In this document: positions 54,670 through 63,822 of the stretch, piece by piece | Numbering within the stretch: position 1 is the first letter of the stretch | Layout: every line of letters starts with the position of its first letter | The notes under the pieces: model-generated | What the model saw: only the letters and a program-made list of their open reading frames with translations | Told to the model about the DNA's origin: nothing | Database searches by the model: none | Assembly (NCBI GenBank): GCA_020725555.1 | Contig: DYEU01000016.1 | Span: forward strand, 147,610 to 211,609 | Source: Desulfatibacillum sp. | GTDB taxonomy: Bacteria; Desulfobacterota; Desulfobacteria; Desulfobacterales; SpSt-501 | Reading direction: 5' to 3' | DNA: 64,000 nt | Translations under genes and position numbers: made by a program

Positions 54670-56435
54670 CCCGAAAAGACGCCGACACCGACCTCGTGCT
54701 CCAGGGGATCGCCGCCTCGCCCGGGATCTGCATCGGCAAGGCCTACCTCGTCGACCGCGAGGGGGTCGAGGTCATCCCGAAATACTGCCTGCTCGAAAAA
54801 CACGTCAAGGGCGAGGTCAAGCGCTTCAAGACCGCCGTCCAGGCCGCGCGCGCGCATCTGCTCGCGGTGATCGAGAACAGCCCCGAGCCGCTCCAGAAAG
54901 CCCGCATTCTCGACACCCACGTCCACCTGCTGCAGGACAAGATGCTCTACGGCCGCACGATCGAGACGATCGAGCGCGAGCGCGTGAACGCCGAGTGGGC
55001 CCTCAAGACGGTCGTCAACGGCTTGAAAGGCGCCTTCGAGGAGATGCCCGACAGCTACCTCCGCGAGCGCGTCTCCGACATCGTGCACGTCTCCGAGCTC
55101 ATCCTGCAGCGGCTCACGGGAAACGAGGCGCACGACATCGCCGCGATCGACCGCCGGGTGATCCTGGTCGCCCGCGATCTGTCGCCCGCGGAGACGAGCC
55201 AAATCAACCTCGAGCGCATCCAGGGGATCGTGACCGATCTCGGCGGCAAGACCTCCCACACGGGGATCGTCGCGCGCACGCTCGAAATCCCGGCCGTCGT
55301 CGGCCTCGAGCAGGCCAGCCGCCGCATTCGCACCGACGACCTGATCATCGTCGACGGCACCCGCGGCATGGTCATCGTGAACCCCACGGAGGAGACGCTC
55401 GCCGCCTACGAGGAGCAGAAAAGCCTCTACGAGCGGCGCCGCGCGGGGATCGCCCGCGAGGCCGGCCGCGAGGCCGTGACCCGCGACGGCCGCCGCTACC
55501 GGGTGCTCGGCAACATCGAGCTGCCCGAGGAGGTTGTCGCGGTCATCAACTACGGCGGGGACGGCATCGGTCTCTACCGCACCGAGTTCCAGTACATGAA
55601 CCGGGAGGGCTTCCCCTCGGAGCGCGAGCTCCTCGAGAGCTACCGCGACGTGATCGAGGTGATGGCCCCGCGGCCGGTCATCATCCGCACCCTCGACATC
55701 AACGGCGACAAGGCCCTCCGGCCCGGGGGCGGCGACGAGGAGCCCAACCCCGCCCTCGGCCTGCGCGCCATCCGCTACTGCCTGAAGCGGCCGGAGGTCT
55801 TCCGCATCCAGCTGCGCGCGATCCTGCGCGCGGCCGTCCACGGCGAGGTGCGCCTGCTCTTCCCCATGGTATCGACCTACTTCGAGATCCGCGAGGCCAA
55901 GCGCCTGCTCCAGGAGGCGGCCCGCTCGCTGGCGCGCGAGCGGATCCCGCACCGCGGCGACATCCCGGTCGGCGCGATGATCGAGGTGCCCTCCGCCGTC
56001 ATCATCGCCGATCACCTGGCCGAGGAGGTCGATTTCTTCAGCATCGGGACCAACGACCTCATCCAGTATGCGCTCGCGATCGACCGCGGCAACCGCCACG
56101 TCGCCCACCTCTACCAGCCGCTCGACCCGGCGGTCCTGCGCCTGATCCACCGCACGGCCGAGGCGGCGCGGAAGCGGGGGATCCCCGTGCACATGTGCGG
56201 CGAGATGGCGCGCACGCCGCTTTACACGCCGCTCCTTCTCGGCATGGGGATCGACGACCTCAGCATGAACCCGCAGGCCATCCCCGAGGTCAAGCGCATG
56301 ATCCGCTCGATTCGGCTCGACGAGGCGCGGGCGCTTGTGCCGCAGGTGCTCGCCTGCCGCACGGCGCGGGAGGCCTTCGAGCGGCTGCGGCAGGCCTACG
56401 GGGGACTCGTCGAAAACGGCCTCGAGGAGGACTGA
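54666..56435 (+). CDS. ptsI: PTS enzyme I (phosphoenolpyruvate-protein phosphotransferase)
   Basis: 589 residues, close to the usual 570-575. It moves phosphate from PEP to HPr. The swivel domain carries the active H198 in GGKTSHTGIVARTLEIPAVVG; the PEP-binding barrel has IGLYRTEFQYM, LDINGDKALRP and ALGLRAIRYCL, followed by GAMIEVPSAVIIAD, FFSIGTNDLIQYALAIDRGN and PVHMCGEMA with the catalytic Cys. All key residues are present, so it should be active. The start codon ATG at 54666 overlaps the ptsH stop. It precedes smpB by 46 bp. Confidence 0.96.
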   Translation: MTRKDADTDLVLQGIAASPGICIGKAYLVDREGVEVIPKYCLLEKHVKGEVKRFKTAVQAARAHLLAVIENSPEPLQKARILDTHVHLLQDKMLYGRTIETIERERVNAEWALKTVVNGLKGAFEEMPDSYLRERVSDIVHVSELILQRLTGNEAHDIAAIDRRVILVARDLSPAETSQINLERIQGIVTDLGGKTSHTGIVARTLEIPAVVGLEQASRRIRTDDLIIVDGTRGMVIVNPTEETLAAYEEQKSLYERRRAGIAREAGREAVTRDGRRYRVLGNIELPEEVVAVINYGGDGIGLYRTEFQYMNREGFPSERELLESYRDVIEVMAPRPVIIRTLDINGDKALRPGGGDEEPNPALGLRAIRYCLKRPEVFRIQLRAILRAAVHGEVRLLFPMVSTYFEIREAKRLLQEAARSLARERIPHRGDIPVGAMIEVPSAVIIADHLAEEVDFFSIGTNDLIQYALAIDRGNRHVAHLYQPLDPAVLRLIHRTAEAARKRGIPVHMCGEMARTPLYTPLLLGMGIDDLSMNPQAIPEVKRMIRSIRLDEARALVPQVLACRTAREAFERLRQAYGGLVENGLEED

Positions 56436-56481
56436 AGCCCCGGCCGGCCCCCCCCCCCGGCCGGCCGGGGCCCCATGCCCG

Positions 56482-56940
56482 ATGGACAAGGCCCCGATCA
56501 AGATCGTCGCCGAAAACCGCAAGGCGCGGCACGACTACATCATCCTCGAGCAGATCGAGGCCGGCCTCGTGCTGACCGGCACCGAGGTCCAGTCGCTGCG
56601 CCTGGGCAAAGTCAATCTCAAGGACTCCTACGCGCGGATCAAGAACGGCGAGGCCTGGCTCCACCAGGTGCACATCAGCCCCTACCCCTTCGCGCACCAC
56701 GACAACCACGACCCGCTGCGGGTGAGAAAGCTTCTGCTCCACCGGCGCGAAATCGACAAGCTCTACGGCAAGGTGAACGAGCAGGGCCACACGCTCGTCC
56801 CGCTGAGGATCTACTTCAAAGGCGGACGCGCCAAGGTGACGCTCGCCCTCGTCAAGGGGAAGCGCGAGTACGACAAGCGCCGCACGATCCGCGAGCGCGA
56901 CGAAAAGCGCGAGATGGAGCGGGCGCGCAAGGCGCGCTGA
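56482..56940 (+). CDS. smpB: SsrA-binding protein SmpB
   Basis: 152 residues, the normal length. It binds tmRNA and carries it to stalled ribosomes. Typical motifs: KIVAENRKARHDYIILEQIEAGLVLTGTEVQSLR near the start, VNLKDSYARI, HISPYPFAHHDNHDPLRVRKLLLHRREI and a basic C-terminal tail ending in GKREYDKRRTIRERDEKREMERARK (motif KREYDKR). It is followed, 129 bp later, by its partner tmRNA gene, the usual arrangement in many bacteria. The start at 56482 gives the standard N-terminus; another ATG at 56475 is out of frame. Confidence 0.96.
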   Translation: MDKAPIKIVAENRKARHDYIILEQIEAGLVLTGTEVQSLRLGKVNLKDSYARIKNGEAWLHQVHISPYPFAHHDNHDPLRVRKLLLHRREIDKLYGKVNEQGHTLVPLRIYFKGGRAKVTLALVKGKREYDKRRTIRERDEKREMERARKAR

Positions 56941-56949
56941 GCCGCTTCC

Positions 56950-56978
56950 TTGACAACAACGCGGAAATCCCTTATTTT
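56950..56978 (+). promoter_or_regulatory. Sigma-70-like promoter of the tmRNA gene
   Basis: Perfect TTGACA at 56950-56955, 17-base spacer, TATTTT at 56973-56978, directly after the smpB stop. The transcript would have an about 85-base leader before the mature tmRNA, including a strong hairpin at 57013-57048. Confidence 0.6.
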
Positions 56979-57069
56979 CTTGCTGAAGTTCTTTCTCATA
57001 CCCTTCCGTTCGCCGATGGGCGCCCGGCCGCAAATGCCGGCCCATCGGCCCCGTTTGCCGATCACCTTC

Positions 57070-57424
57070 GGGGGCGAAACGGTTTCGACGGGGGCCAAGA
57101 AGTTCAGGCTGCGTGCCGAGCGTCCTGCCTGCTCGTAAAACAGGGTGGGGTTAAACATAATCGCAGACGATTATGCTTACGCCGTAGCCGCTTAAAGCGG
57201 CTGCCGTCCCGCCGGGTTCCTCCTGCAGACCCGGTAGCGGACGCCGACTTGCGGGATAGCCTCCCCGGAACGCCTGCGTCCGGGGGGGTGAAATGCAGCG
57301 GGCTGGCCGACGGTGCATCCTGCCCGGAGGAGGCACCGGAGGCGAGAGCAAAATCCGGTATACGCACGTAGAGGTCTGGATGGAAGGTTCTCGGACGCGG
57401 GTTCGACTCCCGCCGCCTCCACCA
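57070..57424 (+). ncRNA. ssrA: Transfer-messenger RNA (tmRNA)
   Basis: About 355 nt. The 5' end GGGGGCG (57070-57076) pairs with CGCCTCC (57414-57420) to form a 7-bp acceptor stem, followed by discriminator A and encoded CCA (57422-57424). The T-arm reads GCGGG-TTCGACT-CCCGC, and GGTTTCGACGG near the 5' end is the classic tmRNA signature. The tag reading frame runs from GCA at 57163 to TAA at 57193-57195 and encodes ADDYAYAVAA, after the ATAATC resume context; with the first Ala from tmRNA charging, the tag is AADDYAYAVAA. It rescues stalled ribosomes with SmpB encoded upstream. Its 3' end coincides with a change in base composition, so it is a probable integration site of the downstream island. 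Confidence 0.97.
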
Positions 57425-58055
57425 TCATTTTATTGTAGTTTTAGATAGTTGTGTTTCAGCATCCTCGGCTGCTGCGAGAATACGTGCAGCATTCCAAGGA
57501 TCTTCCAGCCGCCTTCCAGCGTCCGGCGCGGGCACGCGTCGGCAATCATGGTCCCCGATCATGCGCTTTGTGGTGTGTACGACCTGTTTCTGGAGGAAGC
57601 CCATGCGCCCATTCCGGTCGAGCACGTTGGTGATGCAGGATGCTCGCGTCTCTCTGACGCTGATGTGAGTAGCGGTCTTTGTTTTTTTGCCGCATTTGGG
57701 TTTTTAGCGGGTAGCCATCAGATGCTGTGGTTTGGCACCGCAAATCAACATAAATCCCCCGGCCACAGGCCTAACGCGGCCACCCCCTCGCCATCGGCCT
57801 GATTTCCTTGCCGCGTGGCTTAGAACCGGAGGTCAAGACTGAGGTGCGAGCCACGTTACACGAAGGACTTGGCCTTGAGCTCTGATTAGGCCATACCATT
57901 GTAATCATTGTATAATTGCCTCTTTCAGATTTACAGAAGCTCAAAAACCAACCCATGTTGTACCTACTCATTAAAAAGCCCGATGAGCCTCATTCCTCAA
58001 GAGTGTTTCCGTTATGGTCAACACCGAATCGCGGGGCAATATCGGGGTGAAACTT
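57425..58055. other. 630-bp stretch with no recognisable gene, left end of the putative island
   Basis: Visibly less GC-rich than everything to its left. The only long frame, on the minus strand, ends one base after the tmRNA 3' end (57425) and runs without a stop to about 57680; its product (with MGFLQKQVVHTTKRMIGD inside) is not recognised and may be a remnant. A second minus frame at 57771-57971 is also unrecognised. The rest is AT-rich and non-coding. No integrase is seen here; it may lie beyond the right edge or have been lost. Confidence 0.5.
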
Positions 58056-59111
58056 CTACGAAGTTCTCTCGAACAAAATGATTTCATCAACTTTTGAACG
58101 AATTCCGATTTGTTGCCCGATGCCGTGGTCATGGTGGCTCGAAACCAAGGCAAGGAGTCTTTCATTTCCTTTCAGCTCCAGCGTGTAAAGTATATTGGCA
58201 CCTCGAAAATCCTTGCGAAGGATTTTGGCTTTTAACGGGCTTTCATCGTCATAGACAATGTCCTCCGGGCGGATAAGAACACTTGCCGGGCAACCATTCC
58301 GGCAGGGATAAGAAAACCTCCCTTTCAAGGTCCCAATTTGAGTCTCCACCTCATCTTCTGAGGTCACCACGCCAGCGATCAAAACGCCTTCGCCGACGAA
58401 ATCGGCCACATATTGGTTTTTCGGGCGATGGTACAAATTATAGGCAGTGTCCCACTGTTCAAGCCGCGCCTGATTCATGACGCCGATCACATCCGCCATG
58501 GCGAAGGCCTCGTTCTGGTTGTGCGTAACCAAAAGGCCGCTGATCCCCTGACTTCGCAAAAAATTGCCCACCTCGGCGGAGAGCCGCTCCCGCAAAGCGA
58601 TATCCAGATTGGAGAAGGGCTCGTCCAGGAGCAGGAGATCGGGTTTAGGAGCGAGCGCCCTGGCCAAGGCCACCCGCTGCTGCTGGCCGCCGGAGAGCTC
58701 ATGCGGGTATTTCTCAGCCTCTGCCGAGAGCCCAACCAGCTCAAGCATCTCCAAAACACGACTTCGCTGACTGTTTCCGGACAGTTTTCGGATTCCGAAG
58801 GCGATGTTTTCCCGAACGGACAGGTGGGGGAAGAGCGCGTAGTCTTGGAAGACCATTCCCAGATGCCGATCCTGCGGAGGCACCGAATGATCAGGTTCCG
58901 ACACTACCTTCCCGTTGATGGTGATTCGGCCCGCCTGCGGTTGCTCGAACCCGGCGATCAGACGCAGGACGGTGGTCTTCCCGCAGCCGCTTTCACCCAA
59001 GAGACATCCGATGGCCCCCGTCTCCAAAGAGAAGGACAAGCCGTCGACCACGTTTTTTGCGCCGAATGATTTCGATATTGAAGCTGCTTCAAGAGCGATG
59101 GCCATCACCAT
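58056..59111 (-). CDS. fbpC: Ferric-iron-type ABC transporter ATPase (FbpC-like)
   Basis: 351 residues. ATPase domain with Walker A GESGCGKTT, signature LSGGQQQRVALARAL, Walker B LLLLDEPFSNLD and H-loop VTHNQNEAF; then a C-terminal domain of the TOBE/MOI type (from about 240: RPEDIVYDDESP) as in FbpC and MalK-type proteins. It hydrolyses ATP to drive iron import. Distinct from the core genes by base composition. It lies 6 bp after fbpB in the same operon. Start at 59111 (or the ATG two codons later at 59105). Confidence 0.9.
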   Translation of the reverse strand: MVMAIALEAASISKSFGAKNVVDGLSFSLETGAIGCLLGESGCGKTTVLRLIAGFEQPQAGRITINGKVVSEPDHSVPPQDRHLGMVFQDYALFPHLSVRENIAFGIRKLSGNSQRSRVLEMLELVGLSAEAEKYPHELSGGQQQRVALARALAPKPDLLLLDEPFSNLDIALRERLSAEVGNFLRSQGISGLLVTHNQNEAFAMADVIGVMNQARLEQWDTAYNLYHRPKNQYVADFVGEGVLIAGVVTSEDEVETQIGTLKGRFSYPCRNGCPASVLIRPEDIVYDDESPLKAKILRKDFRGANILYTLELKGNERLLALVSSHHDHGIGQQIGIRSKVDEIILFERTS

Positions 59112-59117
59112 GTCCTC

Positions 59118-60740
59118 TCAGAGGGCCGCTTTTTCCGATCGGCTGTGGAGCAGGAGAAGCGGAATGAAGCCTGAGACGACCAAGGCGAGGGAAGGCAGCG
59201 CTGCCCGCTGCCACTCGCCCTCCGAGGTGAGCTCGAAGATCTTGACCGCCAGCGTGTCCCATCCGAAAGGTCGGGTCATCAGGGTGATCGGCATCTCCTT
59301 CATCACGTCGACAAATACGAGAATGGCTGCGGTGAAGATCCCGTTTTTAAGGATCGGGATATGAACTTTCCCGATGAGCCTCCACCCCACGACCCCGAGC
59401 AGCTGAGAGGCTTCGTCCAAACTTTTCGGGATCCGATTCATGGCGGAACCGATGCCGTTGAACCCGATCGTAAGGAACCGGGCCGCATAGGCAACGATAA
59501 CCGTCAGAACAGAGCCCTGGAAGAGGGTGCCGATTTTCAGTCCTAAAAGATCTTCCCCCATCCGCATAAGGCCTCGGTCGACTAAGCCGATCATGACCGC
59601 CACCCCGACGGCCAAGACTGTTCCCGGCAGGGCATAGCCAAGGGTTGAGACACGGATGGCCCAAGTGGTCAGAAGGTCGCCGGTGTGGCGCTGGATATAG
59701 GCCAATATCAGCCCGAGTGCCGTGATTACAGCGGCAGCCGAGAGCGACAGGAAGATCGATCGTGCAATCAATCCCTGATAGGCCGTGTTCGGTTCGAGTG
59801 CGGCCGATGCAACGGCCCAGTATATCAATGGGGCCCCCGGCAACAAGAAGGCGATGAACACGATAAATGCCAGCGAGGCGAAAGCCGCCCATTTACTGAA
59901 TCCGGCGAGACGGATGCGGCTTGCCTCCTCGGAAATTCTACCCACCTGGCCAAAGCGCATCTTTGAACGGAAGCGCTGCTCGATCCATACGGCAAGGAAG
60001 ACGGCCACCAGAAGCACCGACGAGAGCTGCGCTGCAGCCGATATGGAAAAAAAGCCGAACCATGCCTTGTAGATCGCCGTAGTAAAGGTGTTGTAATTGA
60101 AAACTGAGACGGCACCGAAATCGGCCAGGGTCTCCATCAGCACCAGCATCATGCCGCCTGCGATCCATGGCCGTGCCATGGGCAACGCCGCCCTGAAAAA
60201 AGCCTCAGACCTGTTGCAGCCGAGAATTTGGCACACCTCCATCACCCGCTTTCCCTGGGTCGTGAAAGCGCTCCGGGTCAGCAGGTACACATAGGGGTAC
60301 AACGCAAGTGTCATCACCAGAACGACGCCGCCCGTCGACCGGATTTCCGGAAACCAGCCGAGAGGCGTCGAACAAATCGTCCGCAGCAGCGCTTGCACCG
60401 GACCCGAGAAATCAAAAATACCGATGAATACGAAGCCGAGCACATAGGTCGGTATGGCAAGGGGCAGCATCAACGCCCACGTGAACATCCTGCGCCCTGG
60501 AAAGTCATACATCGCGACAAGCCATGCCGCCCCAACCCCGATCACGAATGTCCCCGCCATAACGCCGAAACATAGAGTTAGCGTGTTCCAGGCCAACTCT
60601 GCGAGCAAAGTGTCGACAATATGCCGCCAGATTTTCGGCTCGGGGTTGGCAAAAGAGGCGAGGATGACAAGGATCGGGACGGCAACCGACGCAGCGATCA
60701 GAAGAGCAATCCCCCTCATGCCGCTGACCTTCTGCCCCAT
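59118..60740 (-). CDS. fbpB: Ferric-iron-type ABC permease (FbpB-like, double-domain)
   Basis: 540 residues with about 12 hydrophobic segments, two tandem permease halves as in FbpB/SfuB. The coupling loops are visible: about 160-180 (EVCQILGCNRSEAFFRAALPMARPWIAGG) and about 435-460 (EASQLLGVVGWRLIGKVHIPILKNGI), each the EAA-like sequence that contacts the ATPase. Inner-membrane channel of the iron importer. It is 217 bp after fbpA and 6 bp before fbpC. The 217-bp gap shows nothing that I recognise beyond possible leader sequences. Confidence 0.9.
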   Translation of the reverse strand: MGQKVSGMRGIALLIAASVAVPILVILASFANPEPKIWRHIVDTLLAELAWNTLTLCFGVMAGTFVIGVGAAWLVAMYDFPGRRMFTWALMLPLAIPTYVLGFVFIGIFDFSGPVQALLRTICSTPLGWFPEIRSTGGVVLVMTLALYPYVYLLTRSAFTTQGKRVMEVCQILGCNRSEAFFRAALPMARPWIAGGMMLVLMETLADFGAVSVFNYNTFTTAIYKAWFGFFSISAAAQLSSVLLVAVFLAVWIEQRFRSKMRFGQVGRISEEASRIRLAGFSKWAAFASLAFIVFIAFLLPGAPLIYWAVASAALEPNTAYQGLIARSIFLSLSAAAVITALGLILAYIQRHTGDLLTTWAIRVSTLGYALPGTVLAVGVAVMIGLVDRGLMRMGEDLLGLKIGTLFQGSVLTVIVAYAARFLTIGFNGIGSAMNRIPKSLDEASQLLGVVGWRLIGKVHIPILKNGIFTAAILVFVDVMKEMPITLMTRPFGWDTLAVKIFELTSEGEWQRAALPSLALVVSGFIPLLLLHSRSEKAAL

Positions 60741-60957
60741 TCGGGCGAACCGGTGAGATGCTCGGCAATCCTCAATAGGATTCGACCTGCCAATGCAGAT
60801 CTCCTGGACACGATACGCATAGAATGGATTCCGGCACTTGCCGAACCGAGGCGAGCGCCGGAACGGAATCGTCCATCAATCGATAACGTGTCAGCGTGGA
60901 AGGTAGATGCTCGGAAAGAACTCGTATCGAATTCTCTTCGTCCCTACCTGGTGCGGC

Positions 60958-61965
60958 TCACTTGTATCCCATCCGATCCATCAGTTGGATTGCCACCGCC
61001 TGGAATTCTCCCGCATTGCTCACGTTGATGCGATTCTGTTTGAATGGTCCCCAAGCCGCCACGATCGGATGGGCCGGCACGGACGGATTGGCAGGGTATT
61101 CCAGGTTTGCCTCGGCGAATATTTTCTGCACCTTCTCCGTCGAGAGCCACTCCAAAAAGGCGATGGCGGCTTTCTTGTTCTTGGATGCCGCCACAACCCC
61201 CGCACCCGACACGTTCACATGCACCCCGCTCGATGATTGGTTAGGCCAGAAGACGGCGAGCGGCACTGCGGGATCTTTCTTCACCAAACGGCCAAAATAG
61301 TAGGTATTGACGATCGCCACATCGGCGATCCCCGCCACGACGGCCTCCATGGTTTTGGTGTCGTCGGCGAACGGCTGGGCGGCAAGGTTCCTGACCCAGC
61401 CGCCCACAATTTCGGCGGCCTTGGCCTCGCCGTGCTCCTTTATCAGCATGGCGACCAGCGACTGGTTGTAGACTTTTTTCGAGGAGCGCAGCGCCAGCCG
61501 CCCCTTCCATTTGGGCTCGGCCAGCTCCTCATAAGTGGACAAATCGGCTGGTTTTACCCGCTGGGCGCTGTAAACCAAGGTCCGTGCCCGCACCGAGAGT
61601 CCGAACCAGCGCTGATCTGGGTCACGCAGGTGTTCCGGTATGTTTTTGGTCAAGACCTCGGAATCGACCGGATGCAGGACCCCCTCTTTGGCAGCGTGCC
61701 AGAGGTTGCCGGCATCGACGGTGAGCAACAGATCAGCCGGTGTGTTGTCGCCTTCGGCCTTGATTCGCTGGAGCAGTACCGGTTCTTGGTCGGTCAGGTA
61801 CTTGACCTTAACGCCGGTTTCGGCGGTGTAAAGGTCGAACACGGGTTTGATTAGGTTCTCGATGCGGGCGGAGTAGACGACGAGTTCTTGGCCATAGGCC
61901 AAGCCGGACATGCCAAGGGTCAAGGCAACAGACAAGGTGGCGATTGATCTTTGAATGCGTTTCAT
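60958..61965 (-). CDS. fbpA: Ferric-iron-type ABC substrate-binding protein (FbpA-like)
   Basis: 335 residues. Sec signal peptide (MKRIQRSIATLSVALTL, cut near AYG|QE) then the transferrin-like fold of FbpA/FutA: LVVYSARIENLIKPVFDLYTAETG, DLLLTVDAGNLW and the iron-ligand Tyr pair in VNTYYFGRLV, with VPLAVFWPNQSSSGVHVNVSGAGV. It captures ferric iron in the periplasm. First gene of the fbpABC-like operon, transcribed from the region shared with the DtxR-family regulator. Metal preference is inferred from family resemblance and not proven. Confidence 0.9.
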   Translation of the reverse strand: MKRIQRSIATLSVALTLGMSGLAYGQELVVYSARIENLIKPVFDLYTAETGVKVKYLTDQEPVLLQRIKAEGDNTPADLLLTVDAGNLWHAAKEGVLHPVDSEVLTKNIPEHLRDPDQRWFGLSVRARTLVYSAQRVKPADLSTYEELAEPKWKGRLALRSSKKVYNQSLVAMLIKEHGEAKAAEIVGGWVRNLAAQPFADDTKTMEAVVAGIADVAIVNTYYFGRLVKKDPAVPLAVFWPNQSSSGVHVNVSGAGVVAASKNKKAAIAFLEWLSTEKVQKIFAEANLEYPANPSVPAHPIVAAWGPFKQNRINVSNAGEFQAVAIQLMDRMGYK

Positions 61966-62021
61966 GGGGTGTTTGTGGCTCCTTTTAGAATGTTCACGGC
62001 AAACCGTGCAGGGTCTTTTGT

Positions 62022-62050
62022 TTGATAGGCCAAACTTATTTATATGTCAA
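62022..62050 (-). promoter_or_regulatory. Sigma-70-like promoter of the fbp operon with palindrome
   Basis: On the minus strand, TTGACA at 62050-62045, 17-base spacer, TATCAA at 62027-62022. An inverted repeat GTTTG-ATAGGC-CAAAC (62020-62035) covers the -10 region and is a candidate metal-regulator operator. Confidence 0.55.
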
Positions 62051-62078
62051 GAACATTTTATTGCATCTCATTTAATAT

Positions 62079-62106
62079 TTGACAAATGTGTCGAACCATG
62101 CATAAT
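62079..62106 (+). promoter_or_regulatory. Sigma-70-like promoter of the DtxR-family regulator
   Basis: Perfect TTGACA at 62079-62084, 16-base spacer, CATAAT at 62101-62106, about 40 bases before the ATG at 62148. Confidence 0.6.
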
Positions 62107-62147
62107 TTTGAAGGGACGGCCAATCGAATCGGCTTGGAGGAGTCTCG

Positions 62148-62654
62148 ATGGAGGGTCTATCGGAGAGCCTGGAAGATTATCTCGAGGCCATACTGGAACT
62201 CCAACGGGAGCACAACGTGGCCCGGGTGAAGGATATTGCCGGAAAACTGGGGGTGATCAGCGGCACCGTCACAACAGCTCTCCGCACCCTTGCCGACCGA
62301 GGCCTGATCAATTACAAACCGTACAGCTTTATCACCCTGACTCCGAAAGGCGAGAAGATCGCAAAGGAAGTCCTGCGGCGGCACACCGTCATCAAGGACT
62401 TCTTGCAATGCGTGCTTCTCCTGGAAGAGCAGAAGGCAGAGGAGAACGCCTGCCGCATGGAGCATGCGATGGACAAAATCGCCATCAACCGCCTGGTCCA
62501 GTTCATCGACTATGTCTACAAGTGCCCGCGAGCCGGCGAGGACTGGATCAGCAACTTCAACAGCTACTTCACTCGAAACAAAATCGCTGAGGCCCAGTGC
62601 CCAGAATGCCTGGAAGCTTGTTTGAAGCGTTACCGGGGCAAATGTGACGAGTAG
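62148..62654 (+). CDS. DtxR/MntR-family metal-dependent repressor
   Basis: 168 residues. The N-terminal winged helix is MEGLSESLEDYLEAILELQREHNVARVKDIAGKLGVISGTVTTALRTLADRGLINYKPYSFITLTPKGE in outline (motifs SLEDYLEAIL and GVISGTVTTALRTL); the dimerisation and metal-binding half has ENACRMEHAMD, the Cys/Glu/His metal site of the family. Instead of an SH3-like third domain, there is a short Cys-rich tail AQCPECLEACLKRYRGKC. Metal (Fe2+ or Mn2+) makes such proteins bind DNA. It is divergent from fbpA, so it probably represses the iron importer. Ribosome site GGAGG is seven bases upstream. Confidence 0.88.
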   Translation: MEGLSESLEDYLEAILELQREHNVARVKDIAGKLGVISGTVTTALRTLADRGLINYKPYSFITLTPKGEKIAKEVLRRHTVIKDFLQCVLLLEEQKAEENACRMEHAMDKIAINRLVQFIDYVYKCPRAGEDWISNFNSYFTRNKIAEAQCPECLEACLKRYRGKCDE

Positions 62655-62775
62655 TCCTTCAGCGAAGGACTTGCCCTGGCTACAAGGCCATGAATCACAA
62701 CCATTCTGAAGGGGCAGGTGAATAAGCTCCCTGAAGGGCTTACGAAGTTGCTAGTAAACCAAAAATTAAACATAT

Positions 62776-63822
62776 TCATTCAGCCGCATAGGCGATCTTG
62801 AGATGCTTGAAGCAGTTTGCTACCCGAGCGGGGCGCTTTTGGAGCATGCGCAAATGGCCGGTGGCTTTGCGCACCAGCTCCGATTTGGTTGTCGCCGGAA
62901 CCCCGGTGTGCACCCCCACGTTCAAATCACAGTTCAGATATTCATCCGGATTGAGCTCCGGAGAGTAGGAAGGCAACTAGAACACCTCGATCCTCTGGCG
63001 GTGCTCTTCCAACCACTGCCGCACTCGTTTGCTGTGATGCACGCGCAAGGTCTCGACAATCAAGAACACGTTGCGACCCACATCCTTGATCAATCGACGC
63101 ATAAACCGAATCAGGGTCTGCGCGCTCATCGTATCCCGGTAGACCATGAAACGCACCTTGCCCTGGTTGGTCACCGTGGAGATCAAGTTGATTCTCTGAG
63201 GCCGGGCGGGCAATCGGATCGCCGGTGTTTGGCCGCGGGGAGCCTCGCTGCGGCCGTAGGGGCTGCCATTGCCCAACCCGGTCTCATCAGCCCACTGAAT
63301 CTCGGCATTCTCCTGCTTGGCGCGTCGAGCAATCCCGGGGTAGTGCTCCTCCAGCCATGGCTTGACCCGTTTCGGGTTCTGCTCATCGGCTCGCCGCAGG
63401 GGCTTCTGGGGCGTGAACCCCCAGCGTTTCAAATACTCCCCCACCGTGCGGATGGGCATCCGCATACCCCAGATCTGCCGGATCAGCTGCTGAACGGCGA
63501 TCCGCGACCACAACGCGAAGGGCAACTTCAGTGGATCGGGTTGCTTGTCGCGGATCAAACGCTGGTGCTGCTTCTCCTGTTGCGCATTCAGCTTCCGGCA
63601 GGCGCCCTGCGGACGTCCGCGCTTGCGACAACCCATGCTCTTGGCCCCGCCGCGGCGGTAGATCTGCCACCAGCGGTAAACCGTGCGGGGATTCACACCG
63701 AGCATCGCTGCGATCTGTTGAACGCGGTGGCCTTTCTGCCTCAGGAAAATGGCCTGCTTGCGCAGCTGCTCCTGAACCTCGGGCTTGAGTGTGCGTGCAT
63801 CCGTTTTTTCCCAGGCACACAC
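62776..63822 (-). pseudogene. IS630-family transposase, broken by in-frame TAG
   Basis: The frame encodes a helix-turn-helix start (QQIAAMLGVNPRTVYRWWQIYRRGG) and a DDE catalytic domain: D in QWADETGLG, then VFLIVETLRVHHSK, where the usual second Asp (VDN) is Glu-Thr (VET), and SYSPELNPDEYLN. Between IEVF and LPSYSPELNP is an in-frame TAG (62977-62979) where relatives usually have Tyr. So both a catalytic residue and the reading frame are damaged and the element is most likely dead. I could not find convincing terminal inverted repeats at its ends (about 62,750 and 63,850). Part of the putative island. Confidence 0.88.

Noticed and set aside
62655..62671. GTCCTTC-AGC-GAAGGAC hairpin after the DtxR-family gene
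   Set aside because: Short loop and no U-run, so not a convincing terminator.
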